From Drosophila pseudoobscura (Eukaryota > Arthropoda > Insecta > Diptera > Drosophilidae), in the NCBI RefSeq assembly GCF_009870125.1, contig NC_046683.1:18547001-18611000 (forward strand): DNA of 64,000 nucleotides, in the 5' to 3' direction. Under the pieces are notes generated by a model. It ran no database searches. It was not told the origin of the DNA and worked only from the letters and a program-made list of their open reading frames with translations. This document shows positions 31,919 through 43,561 of this stretch, one piece after another. The position numbers and the translations under genes were made by a program. Position 1 is the stretch's first letter. The number at the start of each line of letters is the position of its first letter.

Positions 31919-33476
31919 ACTACAACCAAATAAACTAGCAAAAGCCGTCCGAAGATATACTAGAGTGAAATTTGAAGTTATGTGGATGCATACTTAAACT
32001 GATGTACTTCTTGGAGTAAGACGACAAGAACGGTTTTCTTGCGAATTCGGAGAAGCTAATATGCCGCACTCGTCACCCTTCTCGCTTACGAGTTAAGCGC
32101 GCGGCTAAAGCTTTCGCACGTAGTTTCTTCGTTGTGTGTGTAGTGATTTCCAAACTGGGGAAATAAAAACATTATTCTGCTGCGATCCACACTGCCGTTT
32201 AACAGTCGTCGTATCAAAATGTACCCAAAGTATCAATTTTGAGTCTCTTTATGAGATTTTCCATTTTCTTTGTTTTATTAAAGATTAAATTCCGTACTAG
32301 CTATTCATCTTAGTTCTGTGTTGTATAGACGTTAAGAGAAAAACAAAAAATGTATATAATGACCCATAATTAAAATCAGCGCAAGTGAAAGCCACATAGT
32401 TTTAAGATCAGCCGTTAAGTTGCGAATCGTCGTCGAACTGGTATGGAAATGATATAATCGGTGTTTCATCCGAATTAGAAGTGAAGACATGTATATTCAT
32501 AATTTTTCTCCTTTCCTCAGAATATGTTCCCACGTCGCCCCTTGAGCTCAACGGACACGCCGGATATTTCGTATAAAGTATGAGTGAGTTACGAGCTTCC
32601 TTAAACGGAGATCTCGAGTATTTTCAAAGTATATATATATACGTCTTGTAAAACTTCTATTGCGGTATGTTGAACAACCATATACATACGTGCGCTAGTT
32701 AAAGCCGATCGGCTAGTAATTTTTCTTTCACGTTTGCCTTCTTTTTATATTATTATCATATTTTTTTCTATTCTTTCCAATTTAATTTCTTTTACGCCGT
32801 ATTCTCTACACATGCATAATTCCTATATACATATACATATACATTTATAACTAGATATAAATTGTTATTATTTCCTCTTTCTTTATCCGATTACGTTGTA
32901 TTAAGTTTATGCATATCCAGAAAATCATGAAGTCCAAACTCGTAAATTTTGAATTATTAAATAATAATTAGTAGATAATAATGGAACATTAAACCTTTTG
33001 TGTTTGTCCTGAGTAGAGCCTGAGGCAGTCCGATGATCGAATAGAGATACGCTTGATTAGGGTTATGCTGTCGATTAAACGGCATACTAAAGGTAGGGAG
33101 GGTAGAGAAGGGGCCAAAGTCATCTGAGTTCCCCGAGAGCGGCGGAATATAGCCTGACTATTTGTCGGTAGTCGGTTAGCCAGTTAGTTAAAATTCCCAT
33201 TCTTTTCTTTTTTTTGATTTCTTTTATAGAGTTCCTTTTGAACATTAAACCAAGTGTACCTAAAACATCTTTGCGAATGTGTTCGTATGGCAAATAGGAG
33301 AGTAGGAAAGATCCCACGACATTCCGGCGAGCTAGTTAGAGCATAGCTAGAGGTACACGTTCCGAAATCCTGCTATACTATTGGTGTCTGACCGTCGAAA
33401 GATGTAGGTACAACCTCCATCCGTACATACAATCTCACACCTCTAAGAATAAGAATTTCTTGCACATTACATAGAT

Positions 33477-33494
33477 TGGCGCCCAACGTGGGGC
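33477..33494 (+). other. Family A primer binding site 1 (tRNA-Lys)
   Basis: TGGCGCCCAACGTGGGGC, complementary to the tRNA-Lys 3' end, five bases after the LTR end. Confidence 0.92.
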
Positions 33495-34051
33495 CCGAGT
33501 ACTAGTTACTACTGGTTAAAACCCCCAAAAAACTGAGCTCGTTGCAATTTTAAATTCCACATTAAAATTAATAAGTCCAGTCCAACTACCGTAACGGAGG
33601 ATATTGATGGAATTTTGGGTTTAAGATTCTGAGTTTCGGAACACCTAACCAAATTATTATATTTTTTATTTAAGGTTACCAGAATTAATTTGCGAATATA
33701 CGACAGCTATTCACAAAGGCGGATAGGTCGGCCAAATTATGATAGGATAACGCCAAAAGAGTTTATGAAGGAAGAGTATCGATGGCTTTCGGAAGTCTAA
33801 TTTTCTAGATATAGATTTGGAAATTAGCCATTGCCAGAGTACTGACCACATAAACATACAATAGACCAATTTAGATTTCATTGAGGTTATATTCCGGCGA
33901 CAAGAGAAAGCGTATATCGGACGGAGTCAGTCTCGAAAAGGACAAATATTGGGTATTTAGGAAAATTTTGTAAAATTTATTGAAGTTTGGTCCTATAATT
34001 AGGGATTTCCACATTTAGTGATCAGAACTCGTATTATTGGGTTACCTTACC
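33495..34051 (+). other. Family A leader (primer site to gag)
   Basis: AT-rich untranslated leader, probably with the packaging signal by analogy to other LTR elements. No frame of note. Copy 2 lies at 43562-44118 and is nearly identical (one G/T difference near 33533/43602). Confidence 0.6.
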
Positions 34052-35371
34052 ATGTCACCAGTACAACGTACCCCGGGGGGCAAGGCGTCGGGTGACGGGG
34101 ACGCCCAGATCTGTGGTATATGTCAAGAAGCCATAAGAAGAACTCAACTAATATGTACGGCGTCTTGTGGTCACCGGTATCATGATACTTGCATGAAAGA
34201 ATTCGTGAAAAATAACAAAAATTGCCCCGTATGTAGGGCGGAGTTGAATCCGGAGGAACTTTCGTTTGATGAGAATACTCTAGCAGCCGAATTACCACCC
34301 GACATGGGTTCGGGTATAGTGCCGTTAGAAGGAGGCTCCAATCCAGAGTCAAACGCTTCAGAGATAGGTCCTCAAAAGTCAAGAGGGGCTAGGCCTAAAC
34401 AGGGACGGAGAACTACATCGCGCCGAGGGATGCATACTAGGTTGCAGTCTCAACAATTTCGGGATAACTCTTTGGGCAGTATCAGCCATAGGTCAGCCGA
34501 AGGAGATATGCCGGAAAGAACCATTGAGGTAATGCAAGCCTTGATTAAAGGTCAACAGAAAGATATGATGGTGGAGCTAGGTTCATTCGTGAAGACTTTG
34601 ATCGAGGAAAATCTACGCGAACAATTAGGTAGGATGACAATAGCTTCAGATAGCACGCCTGTGCAAGCGACAAGGCAAAATCATGAGCCTAATATATCAG
34701 GAAACTCGTTGTCTTCAGAAAACGGAAGGGAAAGGGGATTACCACATCCAAATGCCGCTAACAGGGCGATAGCTCCTGGGAAGGCCGCTAATATCTTAGC
34801 CAGCTGGCGACTAAAGTTTGACGGATCCAAAGACGCTATGCACGTCGACGAATTCCTGTACAGGGTTCGTTCACTTACATCCTCCACTTTAAATAACGAT
34901 TACGAATTACTCTGTGACAATATGCATCTGCTTTTCTCGGCTAAAGCCAGCGATTGGTTTTGGAACTTCCATAGAAAGAACCCACAGTTTTCTTGGCAAA
35001 CTTTTTCTGCCTCGTTTAGACAACGATTCGATGATGCTAAAGATGATTTCGACTTGTGGGAGTTGATTAGAAAACGCCGTCAGAGAGAGGGTGAATCGTT
35101 TGACGATTATCAGACGGCCGTCGAAGAATTAGTGTCCAGGCTCTCACACGAGGTTAGCGAAAATAAGTTAGTAGACATTTTAAAACGTAACGCAAAAACA
35201 GCCCTCAGATATGAACTCTTGCATCTCAAAATCAGCGATCGAACTGGCCTGAGAGAAGAAGTTCGCAAGCATGAAAACTTCTGTAAAGACAACCATAACC
35301 CTTTTCCACGAGGTAAATTCGGCAAACCGAATGAAGCAGAAATACTTACGGACAATGAAGATTCTCAATGA
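34052..35371 (+). CDS. gag: Family A Gag with N-terminal RING-H2 finger, copy 1
   Basis: 439-codon open frame from ATG 34052 (TTACCATGTC context; the frame is open 15 nt further upstream but only to a TTG). Residues 21-61 are a full RING-H2: C-x2-C-x14-C-x-H-x2-H-x2-C-x10-C-x2-C, with CGIC, CGHRYHDTC and CPVC. The isoleucine between the first two cysteines is a position used by E3 ligases to bind E2 enzymes. A basic Ser/Arg linker follows, then a retrotransposon-gag domain at about 250-420 (ILASWRLKFDGSKD, DWFWNFHRKNPQFSW, LIRKRRQREGESFDDYQ). No zinc knuckle remains, because a deletion joins codon ~435 to integrase sequence. Probably a truncated but expressible Gag. Confidence 0.88.
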   Translation: MSPVQRTPGGKASGDGDAQICGICQEAIRRTQLICTASCGHRYHDTCMKEFVKNNKNCPVCRAELNPEELSFDENTLAAELPPDMGSGIVPLEGGSNPESNASEIGPQKSRGARPKQGRRTTSRRGMHTRLQSQQFRDNSLGSISHRSAEGDMPERTIEVMQALIKGQQKDMMVELGSFVKTLIEENLREQLGRMTIASDSTPVQATRQNHEPNISGNSLSSENGRERGLPHPNAANRAIAPGKAANILASWRLKFDGSKDAMHVDEFLYRVRSLTSSTLNNDYELLCDNMHLLFSAKASDWFWNFHRKNPQFSWQTFSASFRQRFDDAKDDFDLWELIRKRRQREGESFDDYQTAVEELVSRLSHEVSENKLVDILKRNAKTALRYELLHLKISDRTGLREEVRKHENFCKDNHNPFPRGKFGKPNEAEILTDNEDSQ

Positions 35372-36508
35372 TTATGTCTACAAAAGAACCGAACCTGATC
35401 GGGGAATAAGGGTATAGATAATCTATCTTGGAAATTGTGGATTCCTGGAGAACTCACCCAAGGTGTAATCGCGCGGGCCCATGATCCGCCGAATGCCGCT
35501 CATAGTGGAGTAGGGAAAACCATCGAAAAGATTAAAAGATATTTGTTTTGGCCAAAAATGAACAAGCAAATACGTGAGTATGTAACTCATTGCGAAGTGT
35601 GTCGTCACACCAAGCACCCGAACACCGTGTTGAAACCACCCATGGGAAAACCAATGGTGTCTGATCGTCCGTTTCAAAAACTTTATATGGATTTGCTGGG
35701 TCCATATCCCCGATCCAAGAAAGGGCATATTGGTTTACTTATTATCGTAGACCACTTCACAAAATTTCATTTCCTATGCCCCCTTAGGGTGTTTACTTCC
35801 AATCGGGTGTGCGAATACCTTGAAAATTATTTGTTCTGTACATTTGGAGTCCCCGAGGTGATATTAACAGATAACGGCTCTCAATTCGTTTCTGGAGCCT
35901 TTCAGGCTTTTCTAACCCGCTTTGGAATACAACATGTTCGGACGGCGATATATTCACCACAGGCGAATGCCAGTGAGAGACTCAATAGATCGGTGTTAGC
36001 AGCTATAAGAGCTTACATAAGCCAGGATCATTCCACTTGGGATACCAAATTACCGGAAATCAGTGCTGCTCTCAGATCCAACATTCACCAGAGCACAGGG
36101 TAATCGCCCTATTTCCTAACCTTTGGACAAAATATGATTCTGAATGGGAAAGACTATGAGTTGCTTCGCCGCTTAAAACTCTTATCGGAGGATAGCCGCA
36201 TTAGTTATCCGGAAGCACTACAAATCATTCGCGAATCGGCAAAGAAAAAGGTGAAAGAGTCACATGAACTAAATGCTAGGAGATATAATCTACGCTGTCG
36301 AAAAGTTGAGTTTAAGGTTGGAGAGCCAGTACTTGCCCGCAATTTCTGCCAAAGCAATGCTAGTAAAAAGTTTAATGCAAAGTTAGCGCCGGTTTTTAAT
36401 TCAGCCGTGGTATCTAGACGAGTTGGCTCATCCTATTATCAACTGAAAAACGAACAGGGTAAAAACATAGGAATATTTCACCTCAAAGACAAACAAGTTC
36501 AACCCTAG
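35372..36508 (+). pseudogene. int: Family A integrase, copy 1
   Basis: Begins just upstream of the H2C2 domain (RAHDPPNAAHSG..HCEVCRHTK). The DDE core has LLGPYPRSKKGHIG, VILTDNGSQFVSG and SPQANASERLNRS with all three catalytic positions visible. The C-terminal part (36134-36508) has FKVGEPVLARNF and LKNEQGKNIGIFHLKD. A single stop, TAA at about 36101 after HQSTG, separates core and tail; the inverted copy has an open YSPYFLTFGQ there. It lacks its own start. It would join LTR ends to chromosomal DNA. Confidence 0.88.
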
Positions 36509-37070
36509 GCAACTGTCCTTCTTCTGTTTAGGCCTCGCCAGTTAAAACTAGCGCTTCCTCAACTGTGGTGTAGTGGCCAGTTGTGACTCTAAAACTCCAG
36601 CGAACAGTTTGGGAAGTATTGCCCTCGCGTTCAACATTAACTCTTCTTTTTCAAAACAAGATAAGAGATTGATTATAAGAGAGAAGTAGTTAAAGCTTTC
36701 ACTGAAGGGCTTAAGATCTAATTGAGAGAAGCAGCGTGGGCTGTGGGAGTTATGTTTTGAAGCTTCACTAGAAATCGTACGATTTCTCCGTTAGTCGTGG
36801 AAGCTATGTGTAAGCTTTGCTTAGCATCGTATGATTTCCCCGTTGGTTGTGGAAGGTAAAGTTCCGATCGCAAGGGCTAATGCTAGTGATAAAACTTCTA
36901 GATGGATCATTGCTTTAGTGATTTTTATTTTTTTTTTTTTTTTTTTTTACTTTATTAGAAATCAGCTTTACTTAAACTATGATCTAATTTTAGTGATATT
37001 TACATTGGCTTACTACATATTATAAGAGTTTAATGATTAGGTTTATATATACATTTTAATGATGTGTTAT

Positions 37071-39760
37071 TCAGCAAATTTTTCTATTTTTTATGTTCAA
37101 TGGGTGGAGACGTTTGAGTCTGCGTGGGATTTGGGGGTGCAGTAATCCTCTAGCTGTTTCATTTGGATGGTTAATGAGCCTATCGTTGTATCGACTGCTA
37201 TGATGGTTTATTTGATCTCCAATTTTTGGGATGAGGAGATCTCTTTCCAGCATTGTGGTCCGAACAAACCACGGGGCACCTGTCATCGCCCTTAGAGCCT
37301 TCGCTTGCATGACTCTGATTTTATTCAGATGCGTCTTCGCTGCACATCCCCAGACTTGAATGGCATATGTCCATATAGGGATTATAATTGCCTTGTACAA
37401 TATGACTTTATTGCGTAGGGGAAGCTTACTTTTTGAGTTCATGAGCCAGTGCAACTTTTTGAGTTTGTTTTGACATTTGATGACTGTAGCTCTGATATGC
37501 GGTCCCCAAGTTAGGCTTTTATCGAAGTGGACACCGAGGTAGCAGTGACTGCTCTTGCGCGGAATTATATTTCCGTTGAAGGTTAGGTCTGGTGGGTGCT
37601 TGCTTCTTAGAGTAAAATTTACGTTAACTGACTTTGTTTCGTTAATTGTGATGTTCCATTTTTTTGCCCATTTTTCCACGGATTCGAGGTAGATTTGAAG
37701 TTGTTCAGCAACGGCTCTGTAGCAGGTGGATGACGAAAGAATAGCAGTATCGTCAGCGTAAGTGGCGACCAGGAAGTTGCTTGGGTTGACGTGCGGTAGC
37801 GGCATGTCGCGTGTAAACAATGTGTACAGGATTGGCCCAAGGACGCTGCCTTGTGGAACTCCAGCTCTGATAATTTTTATGTCTGAAATAGCGTCCTTGA
37901 TTGTGACAATAAACGTTCTTTCTCCCAAAAATGACTTTATGACTGAATACTGGGGGGCGGGTAGTAGCATCTTTAATTTATATAAAAGTCCCTTGTGCCA
38001 GTCTTTGTCGAAAGCTTGTTTCACGTCGAGAAACACCCCTGAGCAGTATTGCTTAGTTTCATAAGCGTTGAGGATGTGTTGAGCCACTCTGTGTACTTGT
38101 TCCGGAGTCCCGTGCTGTCTTCTGAAACCGAATTGGTGCTGTGGAATAGCTTCCTTGACGCAGCTTTCAGCCACCATTCTGCTCAAGAATATTCTTTCGA
38201 ATATCTTGGAGAAAACTGGCAGTAGGCTTATTGGTCTGTATGACTCTAGGGCTGACGTTGGTTTACCTGGCTTTAGTATCATCACAATCATTGCACACTT
38301 CCATTGGGTGGGGAAGTGGCCGATGCGGAGGATGGCGTTGTAGAGTGCAACTAGAAACGTGGAAGCAGTTTTGCGATGCGGGCATCTATTAAATCGTGCC
38401 CAGGAGCTTTGTTGTTCACAAGAGCTTTTATTTCCGCTTGGACTTCAGAAGGTGAAACTGGCTTGGTTGGTATCGACATCTGTAGGGGCGCTTCTAAGTA
38501 CCAGGAGAGTGCTCGCGTGTGATCTTGAGGTGCTACATCGGCTGGAGTGAATCTGGTCTCTAAATTTCTAGCGAACGCTTCTGCTTTTTCCAAGTCAGAC
38601 TTCACCCAGGTACCGTTGTCGTTTCTTAATGGAAAGCTGCACAGTGGCTGCCTCTTGATGCCACGGGTGAGTTTCCAGAGATTGACCTGGCTACTTTCAG
38701 TTGTATCGGCTCTTTTTAGCATTTCGTCGAAGTGTTTGCTGCTTTTCTCAGCGAGGGCCTTTTTTAAGTTTCTGCCCGCTCTGTGCATCTGAGCTTTAGT
38801 GTCTGGGTCGTGAGTTCTTATGAAAGCTTTCCTTAGTCTTCTCTTGATACGCACAAGGTTTTCGATGTGAGGGTCAGGTGATGCAGCAGGTCGGGTCGAG
38901 CGCTCCTCGGACGTGGGTGGTTCTGCGGAGAGAGCTGCTTCCTGAATGAGGCTATTAAGCGAGCGTACAGCCGCGTCAATATCTTCTGGAGACTCGAATC
39001 TCTCGTTAAGTCGGATGTGATCTTCCAAATGGGTTTGAAAAATCTCAATGTTTGCTCGACTGTGCAGGAGCTTCTGTTTAGTGGGGTAGTTGACAGGGGA
39101 TAAGTGCATTTCTATGAGAAGCGGTAGGTGATCGGAGGGAAGGTCGAAGTTCGCTTGTATGTGCAGGAATCTATGGGGAACGCCTTTGTAGATAGCGAAA
39201 TCCAAGGCACTAGGCGATCTGTTGGAGTCGTATGGGTAGTGGGTTGCAGAGCCAGTTGCAAGAATGTTGGCTCCACTTGAGACTATATAGTCGTGGATTT
39301 CGCGACCTCTAGGGCAGGAGCGAGGGTTTCCCCACCATTGGTGCTTCGCATTCCAGTCCCCAGCTGCAATGTATTTTGGCCCAAAACTAGATAATAAAGA
39401 GCGGAACTGAGAACTTGTCCATAAGGTAGCAGGAGGACAGTAGATAGCCGAGATAGTTATTTCTCCTAGAGAGGTGCTTAGCACCATGTTAGCGGCTTGA
39501 ATTTGGCCATCTGTAATGGGGTTGATTGGGAAGTGCTTGAGGCTGCTGCGGATGAGGATAGCAGATCCTCCTCTAAAACTATCGGAGGGATGATTTGCAG
39601 TGTAGAGTTCGTATCCTATTAGTTTGAATGTTGTTCTGCTGCAGAAGTGCGTTTCCGAGAGAAGCATTATGTCGATTTGATTCGATGCAATGAAGTTTTT
39701 GAGTTCTAGGCTTTTGTTGGCTATGCCCGACGCATTCCAAATACCTATACGGTAAGGCAT
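37071..39760 (-). pseudogene. Jockey-clade ORF2 (endonuclease-RT), frameshifted, copy 1
   Basis: ATG at 39760, overlapping the ORF1 end by 16 nt (reinitiation is plausible). Endonuclease blocks: IDIMLLSETHF, FRGGSAILIRSS, IAAGDWNAKHQWWG, LPSDHLPLLIEM. A linker with CCHC-free basic helices follows to about 38360. There one frame change introduces a stop at 38351; RT continues in the next frame (LKPGKPTSALESYRPISLLP, FLDVKQAFDKDW, AGVPQGSVLGPILYTLF, VATYADDTAILS) to the stop at 37071. About 890 codons, normal for the clade. The same frameshift is in copy 2. Confidence 0.9.
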
Positions 39761-41277
39761 TTTGAGAGGCTAGTGGCTGAGAGAATGTTGAGGATCTGCT
39801 CTTGCATTTTCATAAGCCTGTTTTGCATTAGCATGAATTGGTCTAGCTTATCTGCAAGATTCATTAGCTTGTTCTCAAGAGGCGTGTTGTGAGGTGATTC
39901 TGGTTGGGTACGAGTACGGGATGGGTTCCGGTTTCCTGGTTCTCTTGCTATACTCCTTGATCGGTGCTGGGCTCCTCTAGCGACTTCAGCATAGGATATA
40001 TGTTTTTCCTGACTTTTTGGCTGGGAAATGGACATATCGTTGCGTGGCATGTCCCTCTGTCTGCTGCTTCTCGAGAGCGAGCGAGAGTTTTTCTGGGTGC
40101 GCCCGGAAGTATTCTTTCCCCTAGGTTGCGCCTGATGAGTGTTTTCCCAATTTACCTGTGGTGGTTGTGGGTAAAATTTCAATAGGAGCTGTTGGTAGAC
40201 CCTACAACCTCTATAATTGGCAGTGTGGGAGCCAAGACAGTTGGCACACTTGGGCTCGACGTCTTGTGGCTTTGAGCATTCTATGGTGGCATGCGGACCC
40301 CCGCATTTAACACAAAAAAATTTTTTGTTGCAATATCTTTTGGTGTGTTCGTATTCTTGACAACGGTGACACTGTGATATCTCCTGTTTGCGTTGTGGCT
40401 GCTCAACAGTTATCTTTTGTCTGCAGAGGTCTGATACTTTGAAAATCTCTTTATTATTTTCATTTGGCTCTAAGTCCACGAAAAATAAGTTGAGCTGCTT
40501 CTTGGTCGCTCTGTTAAGAGGATTGTGGATGAATCGGGCTAGATGCCCCTTGGCCATGAGATCTTGCTTAATATAATCAGTTGGGGTGGAGTGGTGAAGA
40601 TTTTTGATTACTACTCTATATGACCGTTCTTCTTTCAACTGGTAGCTATGACAGAGAACGCCTTTAGCCATCAACGCGGAGGCGATTTTGCGGTAAGTGG
40701 TTGAGTCGTTGCATAGGAGTCTAATTTGTCCTCCAGTGCTTGTTTTTATACGGTAATTTTCGGGGCTTGCCAACGTATCCAGCATTGACCAGAACATTGC
40801 GATGTCGTTTACCCCGGGTATGATGATTGGAGGAGGCAGAGGGTTGCGTTTGGTTGTAGGGGATTCATTACATTCCTTGTGAGGGCTGAGGTCCATATCT
40901 TCGGTACCGTCGGCAGTTGAGTCGTCAGTGTCCGCGAGTGGCGCATAGTAGTTTGCGAAAGAAGGGTTTCGACTACTTGGGAGACTGCGTTCAGTTGAGT
41001 GAAGTTTCTTTTTTGGAGGAGGGAGAGCTCCTCTGTCCTGCCAAGAAACATGAGGGTCGTCAGTTGGCTGTGGGGCATGGTAGTGGGGAATGTTATTGGG
41101 ACCATCCGTAGCACGTTGGTCGTTAACTTGCTTTTGCGTAGAATTAAGTATTGTCAGTTCTGAAGTGAGCTGGGCTTTAAGAGCTGAGGCAGTAGCAGAA
41201 CTCATTGGATCAGCAGTTGACGGTTTGTTAATGCTACGAGAGACTTTAGTAAGGGACTTAGATGAACGTAGTTCCAT
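39745..41277 (-). CDS. Jockey-clade ORF1 (Gag-like), copy 1
   Basis: 510-codon intact frame from ATG 41277 (MELRSSKSLTKVSRS); the frame is open further upstream but only to a GTG. Three zinc knuckles lie in the middle: CHRCQEYEHTKRYC, CVKCGGPHATIEC and CANCLGSHTANYRGC, the arrangement of jockey, F, Doc and the telomeric HeT-A/TART Gags. Before them is an RRM-like conserved block (VVIKNLHHSTPTDYIKQDL). A Ser/Arg-rich stretch follows, with a helical C-terminus. It binds element RNA. Confidence 0.9.
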   Translation of the reverse strand: MELRSSKSLTKVSRSINKPSTADPMSSATASALKAQLTSELTILNSTQKQVNDQRATDGPNNIPHYHAPQPTDDPHVSWQDRGALPPPKKKLHSTERSLPSSRNPSFANYYAPLADTDDSTADGTEDMDLSPHKECNESPTTKRNPLPPPIIIPGVNDIAMFWSMLDTLASPENYRIKTSTGGQIRLLCNDSTTYRKIASALMAKGVLCHSYQLKEERSYRVVIKNLHHSTPTDYIKQDLMAKGHLARFIHNPLNRATKKQLNLFFVDLEPNENNKEIFKVSDLCRQKITVEQPQRKQEISQCHRCQEYEHTKRYCNKKFFCVKCGGPHATIECSKPQDVEPKCANCLGSHTANYRGCRVYQQLLLKFYPQPPQVNWENTHQAQPRGKNTSGRTQKNSRSLSRSSRQRDMPRNDMSISQPKSQEKHISYAEVARGAQHRSRSIAREPGNRNPSRTRTQPESPHNTPLENKLMNLADKLDQFMLMQNRLMKMQEQILNILSATSLSKCLTV

Positions 41278-41400
41278 TTTTAAGTCAGGTAGATTTGGGC
41301 GTTTAACCCAGACGAAGTTGAGGTCTAGTCTGTAGGCGCGTGCACTGTCCGTAGGTCGCGCCCGCTTTGGGGGCCCGCGAGCGACGGGGCCAAACACGAG

Positions 41401-41510
41401 TACCGCGCGCTAAGGAACCCGAGCGGCGCTTAGTCCCATTGGTACCGCGCGCTTAGATTCACGAGCGGCACTTAGTTTCACGAGTACCGCGCGCTTAAAC
41501 GTTTTCGCAC
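41401..41510 (-). repeat. 42-bp tandem repeats in the jockey LINE 5' UTR
   Basis: TACCGCGCGC recurs at 41401, 41443 and 41485, exactly 42 bp apart, each followed by a version of GAGCGGCGCTTAG. The second LINE copy has them at 51436, 51478 and 51520. They may be promoter monomers. Confidence 0.9.
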
Positions 41511-41637
41511 AAGTAAGTTGTTTGTTGTTGCCACTGTAGTGGGCTTGTCCGTTTTTATTGCTTTTGCAAAGTCTTTCACAGCGATGTTGGAACGCGTCCG
41601 TATTCAACGAGAGCATGATCGAGACTTGCTTTAGTGA

Positions 41638-43538
41638 AGCTGTACGAACTCGGAGGTATTTTTCTATGCAAATATATATATATATCCAGTGAATTTGAAA
41701 ACGTTGTGCAATCAAACACGTGCCAATTAAATTGAAGTTTTGGTGGATTGTATTATTCGGTTTGGTTTAAAGAAGACAAGAGGTATTTGAATCGTACAAT
41801 AGTGAAACAGTTTTAACAGTCTCGTATCCTAGGACTGGGAATCTTACTACGTTCGACATCGGGAAAGAGAAAAAGTACCAACTGACCCCTCCAATAACGA
41901 AGTCGTCGAAGTCCATCGATTTCTTGGTAGATCTGGGAAAGGCCTCGGATTTCCCAGGAACCAGCATCTACATAAACCCACGATAACTACAACCAAATAA
42001 ACTAGCAAAAGCCGTCCGAAGATATACTAGAGTGAAATTTGAAGTTATGTGGATGCATACTTAAACTGATGTACTTCTTGGAGTAAGACGACAAGAACGG
42101 TTTTCTTGCGAATTCGGAGAAGCTAATATGCCGCACTCGTCACCCTTCTCGCTTACGAGTTAAGCGCGCGGCTAAAGCTTTCGCACGTAGTTTCTTCGTT
42201 GTGTGTGTAGTGATTTCCAAACTGGGGAAATAAAAACATTATTCTGCTGCGATCCACACTGCCGTTTAACAGTCGTCGTATCAAAATGTACCCAAAGTAT
42301 CAATTTTGAGTCTCTTTATGAGATTTTCCATTTTCTTTGTTTTATTAAAGATTAAATTCCGTACTAGCTATTCATCTTAGTTCTGTGTTGTATAGACGTT
42401 AAGAGAAAAACAAAAAATGTATATAATGACCCATAATTAAAATCAGCGCAAGTGAAAGCCACATAGTTTTAAGATCAGCCGTTAAGTTGCGAATCGTCGT
42501 CGAACTGGTATGGAAATGATATAATCGGTGTTTCATCCGAATTAGAAGTGAAGACATGTATATTCATAATTTTTCTCCTTTCCTCAGAATATGTTCCCAC
42601 GTCGCCCCTTGAGCTCAACGGACACGCCGGATATTTCGTATAAAGTATGAGTGAGTTACGAGCTTCCTTAAACGGAGATCTCGAGTATTTTCAAAGTATA
42701 TATATATACGTCTTGTAAAACTTCTATTGCGGTATGTTGAACAACCATATACATACGTGCGCTAGTTAAAGCCGATCGGCTAGTAATTTTTCTTTCACGT
42801 TTGCCTTCTTTTTATATTATTATCATATTTTTTTCTATTCTTTCCAATTTAATTTCTTTTACGCCGTATTCTCTACACATGCATAATTCCTATATACATA
42901 TACATATACATTTATAACTAGATATAAATTGTTATTATTTCCTCTTTCTTTATCCGATTACGTTGTATTAAGTTTATGCATATCCAGAAAATCATGAAGT
43001 CCAAACTCGTAAATTTTGAATTATTAAATAATAATTAGTAGATAATAATGGAACATTAAACCTTTTGTGTTTGTCCTGAGTAGAGCCTGAGGCAGTCCGA
43101 TGATCGAATAGAGATACGCTTGATTAGGGTTATGCTGTCGATTAAACGGCATACTAAAGGTAGGGAGGGTAGAGAAGGGGCCAAAGTCATCTGAGTTCCC
43201 CGAGAGCGGCGGAATATAGCCTGACTATTTGTCGGTAGTCGGTTAGCCAGTTAGTTAAAATTCCCATTCTTTTCTTTTTTTTGATTTCTTTTATAGAGTT
43301 CCTTTTGAACATTAAACCAAGTGTACCTAAAACATCTTTGCGAATGTGTTCGTATGGCAAATAGGAGAGTAGGAAAGATCCCACGACATTCCGGCGAGCT
43401 AGTTAGAGCATAGCTAGAGGTACACGTTCCGAAATCCTGCTATACTATTGGTGTCTGACCGTCGAAAGATGTAGGTACAACCTCCATCCGTACATACAAT
43501 CTCACACCTCTAAGAATAAGAATTTCTTGCACATTACA
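41638..43538 (+). repeat. Right part of family A LTR 2
   Basis: Resumes at AGCTGTACGAACTCGG after the LINE, includes the coding-like stretch at 41735-41985, the AATAAA near 42230 and the LTR end TTACA at 43538. Confidence 0.9.
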
Positions 43539-43543
43539 TAGAT

Positions 43544-43561
43544 TGGCGCCCAACGTGGGGC
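43544..43561 (+). other. Family A primer binding site 2 (tRNA-Lys)
   Basis: Identical to the sites at 33477 and 25800, five bases after LTR 2. Confidence 0.92.

Larger units (their letters stand above)
31218..33471 (+). repeat. Family A LTR 1 (2254 bp, uninterrupted)
   Basis: Starts TGTAGTGGCCAGTTGTGACT and ends TTCTTGCACATTACA. It contains the 52-bp minisatellite (31423 and 31475), an AATAAA polyadenylation signal at 32162-32167 that would leave a U5 of over 1 kb, and two coding-like frames (31480-31668 and about 31690-31918). At over 2 kb it is far longer than most Drosophila LTRs; Ulysses of D. virilis is a known parallel. Confidence 0.92.
36922..41625 (-). mobile_element. Jockey-clade LINE, copy 1 (4704 bp)
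   Basis: Minus strand, flanked by the 12-bp duplication TTGCTTTAGTGA (36910-36921 and 41626-41637). The poly(A) tail is the T-run at 36922-36950. ORF1 39745-41277 and ORF2 from 39760 to 37071. The 5' UTR (41278-41625) holds 42-bp tandem repeats. Probably full length: both UTRs are present and the only clear lesion is one frameshift in ORF2. Confidence 0.92.
36569..43538 (+). repeat. Family A LTR 2, split by a jockey-clade LINE
   Basis: 36569-36921 and 41626-43538 join to a 2254-bp LTR. It shares with LTR 3 a base (GTCGTCGAAG near 41906) that differs in LTR 1 (GTCGTCAAAG). It serves as both 3' LTR of internal 1 and 5' LTR of internal 2. Confidence 0.92.
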
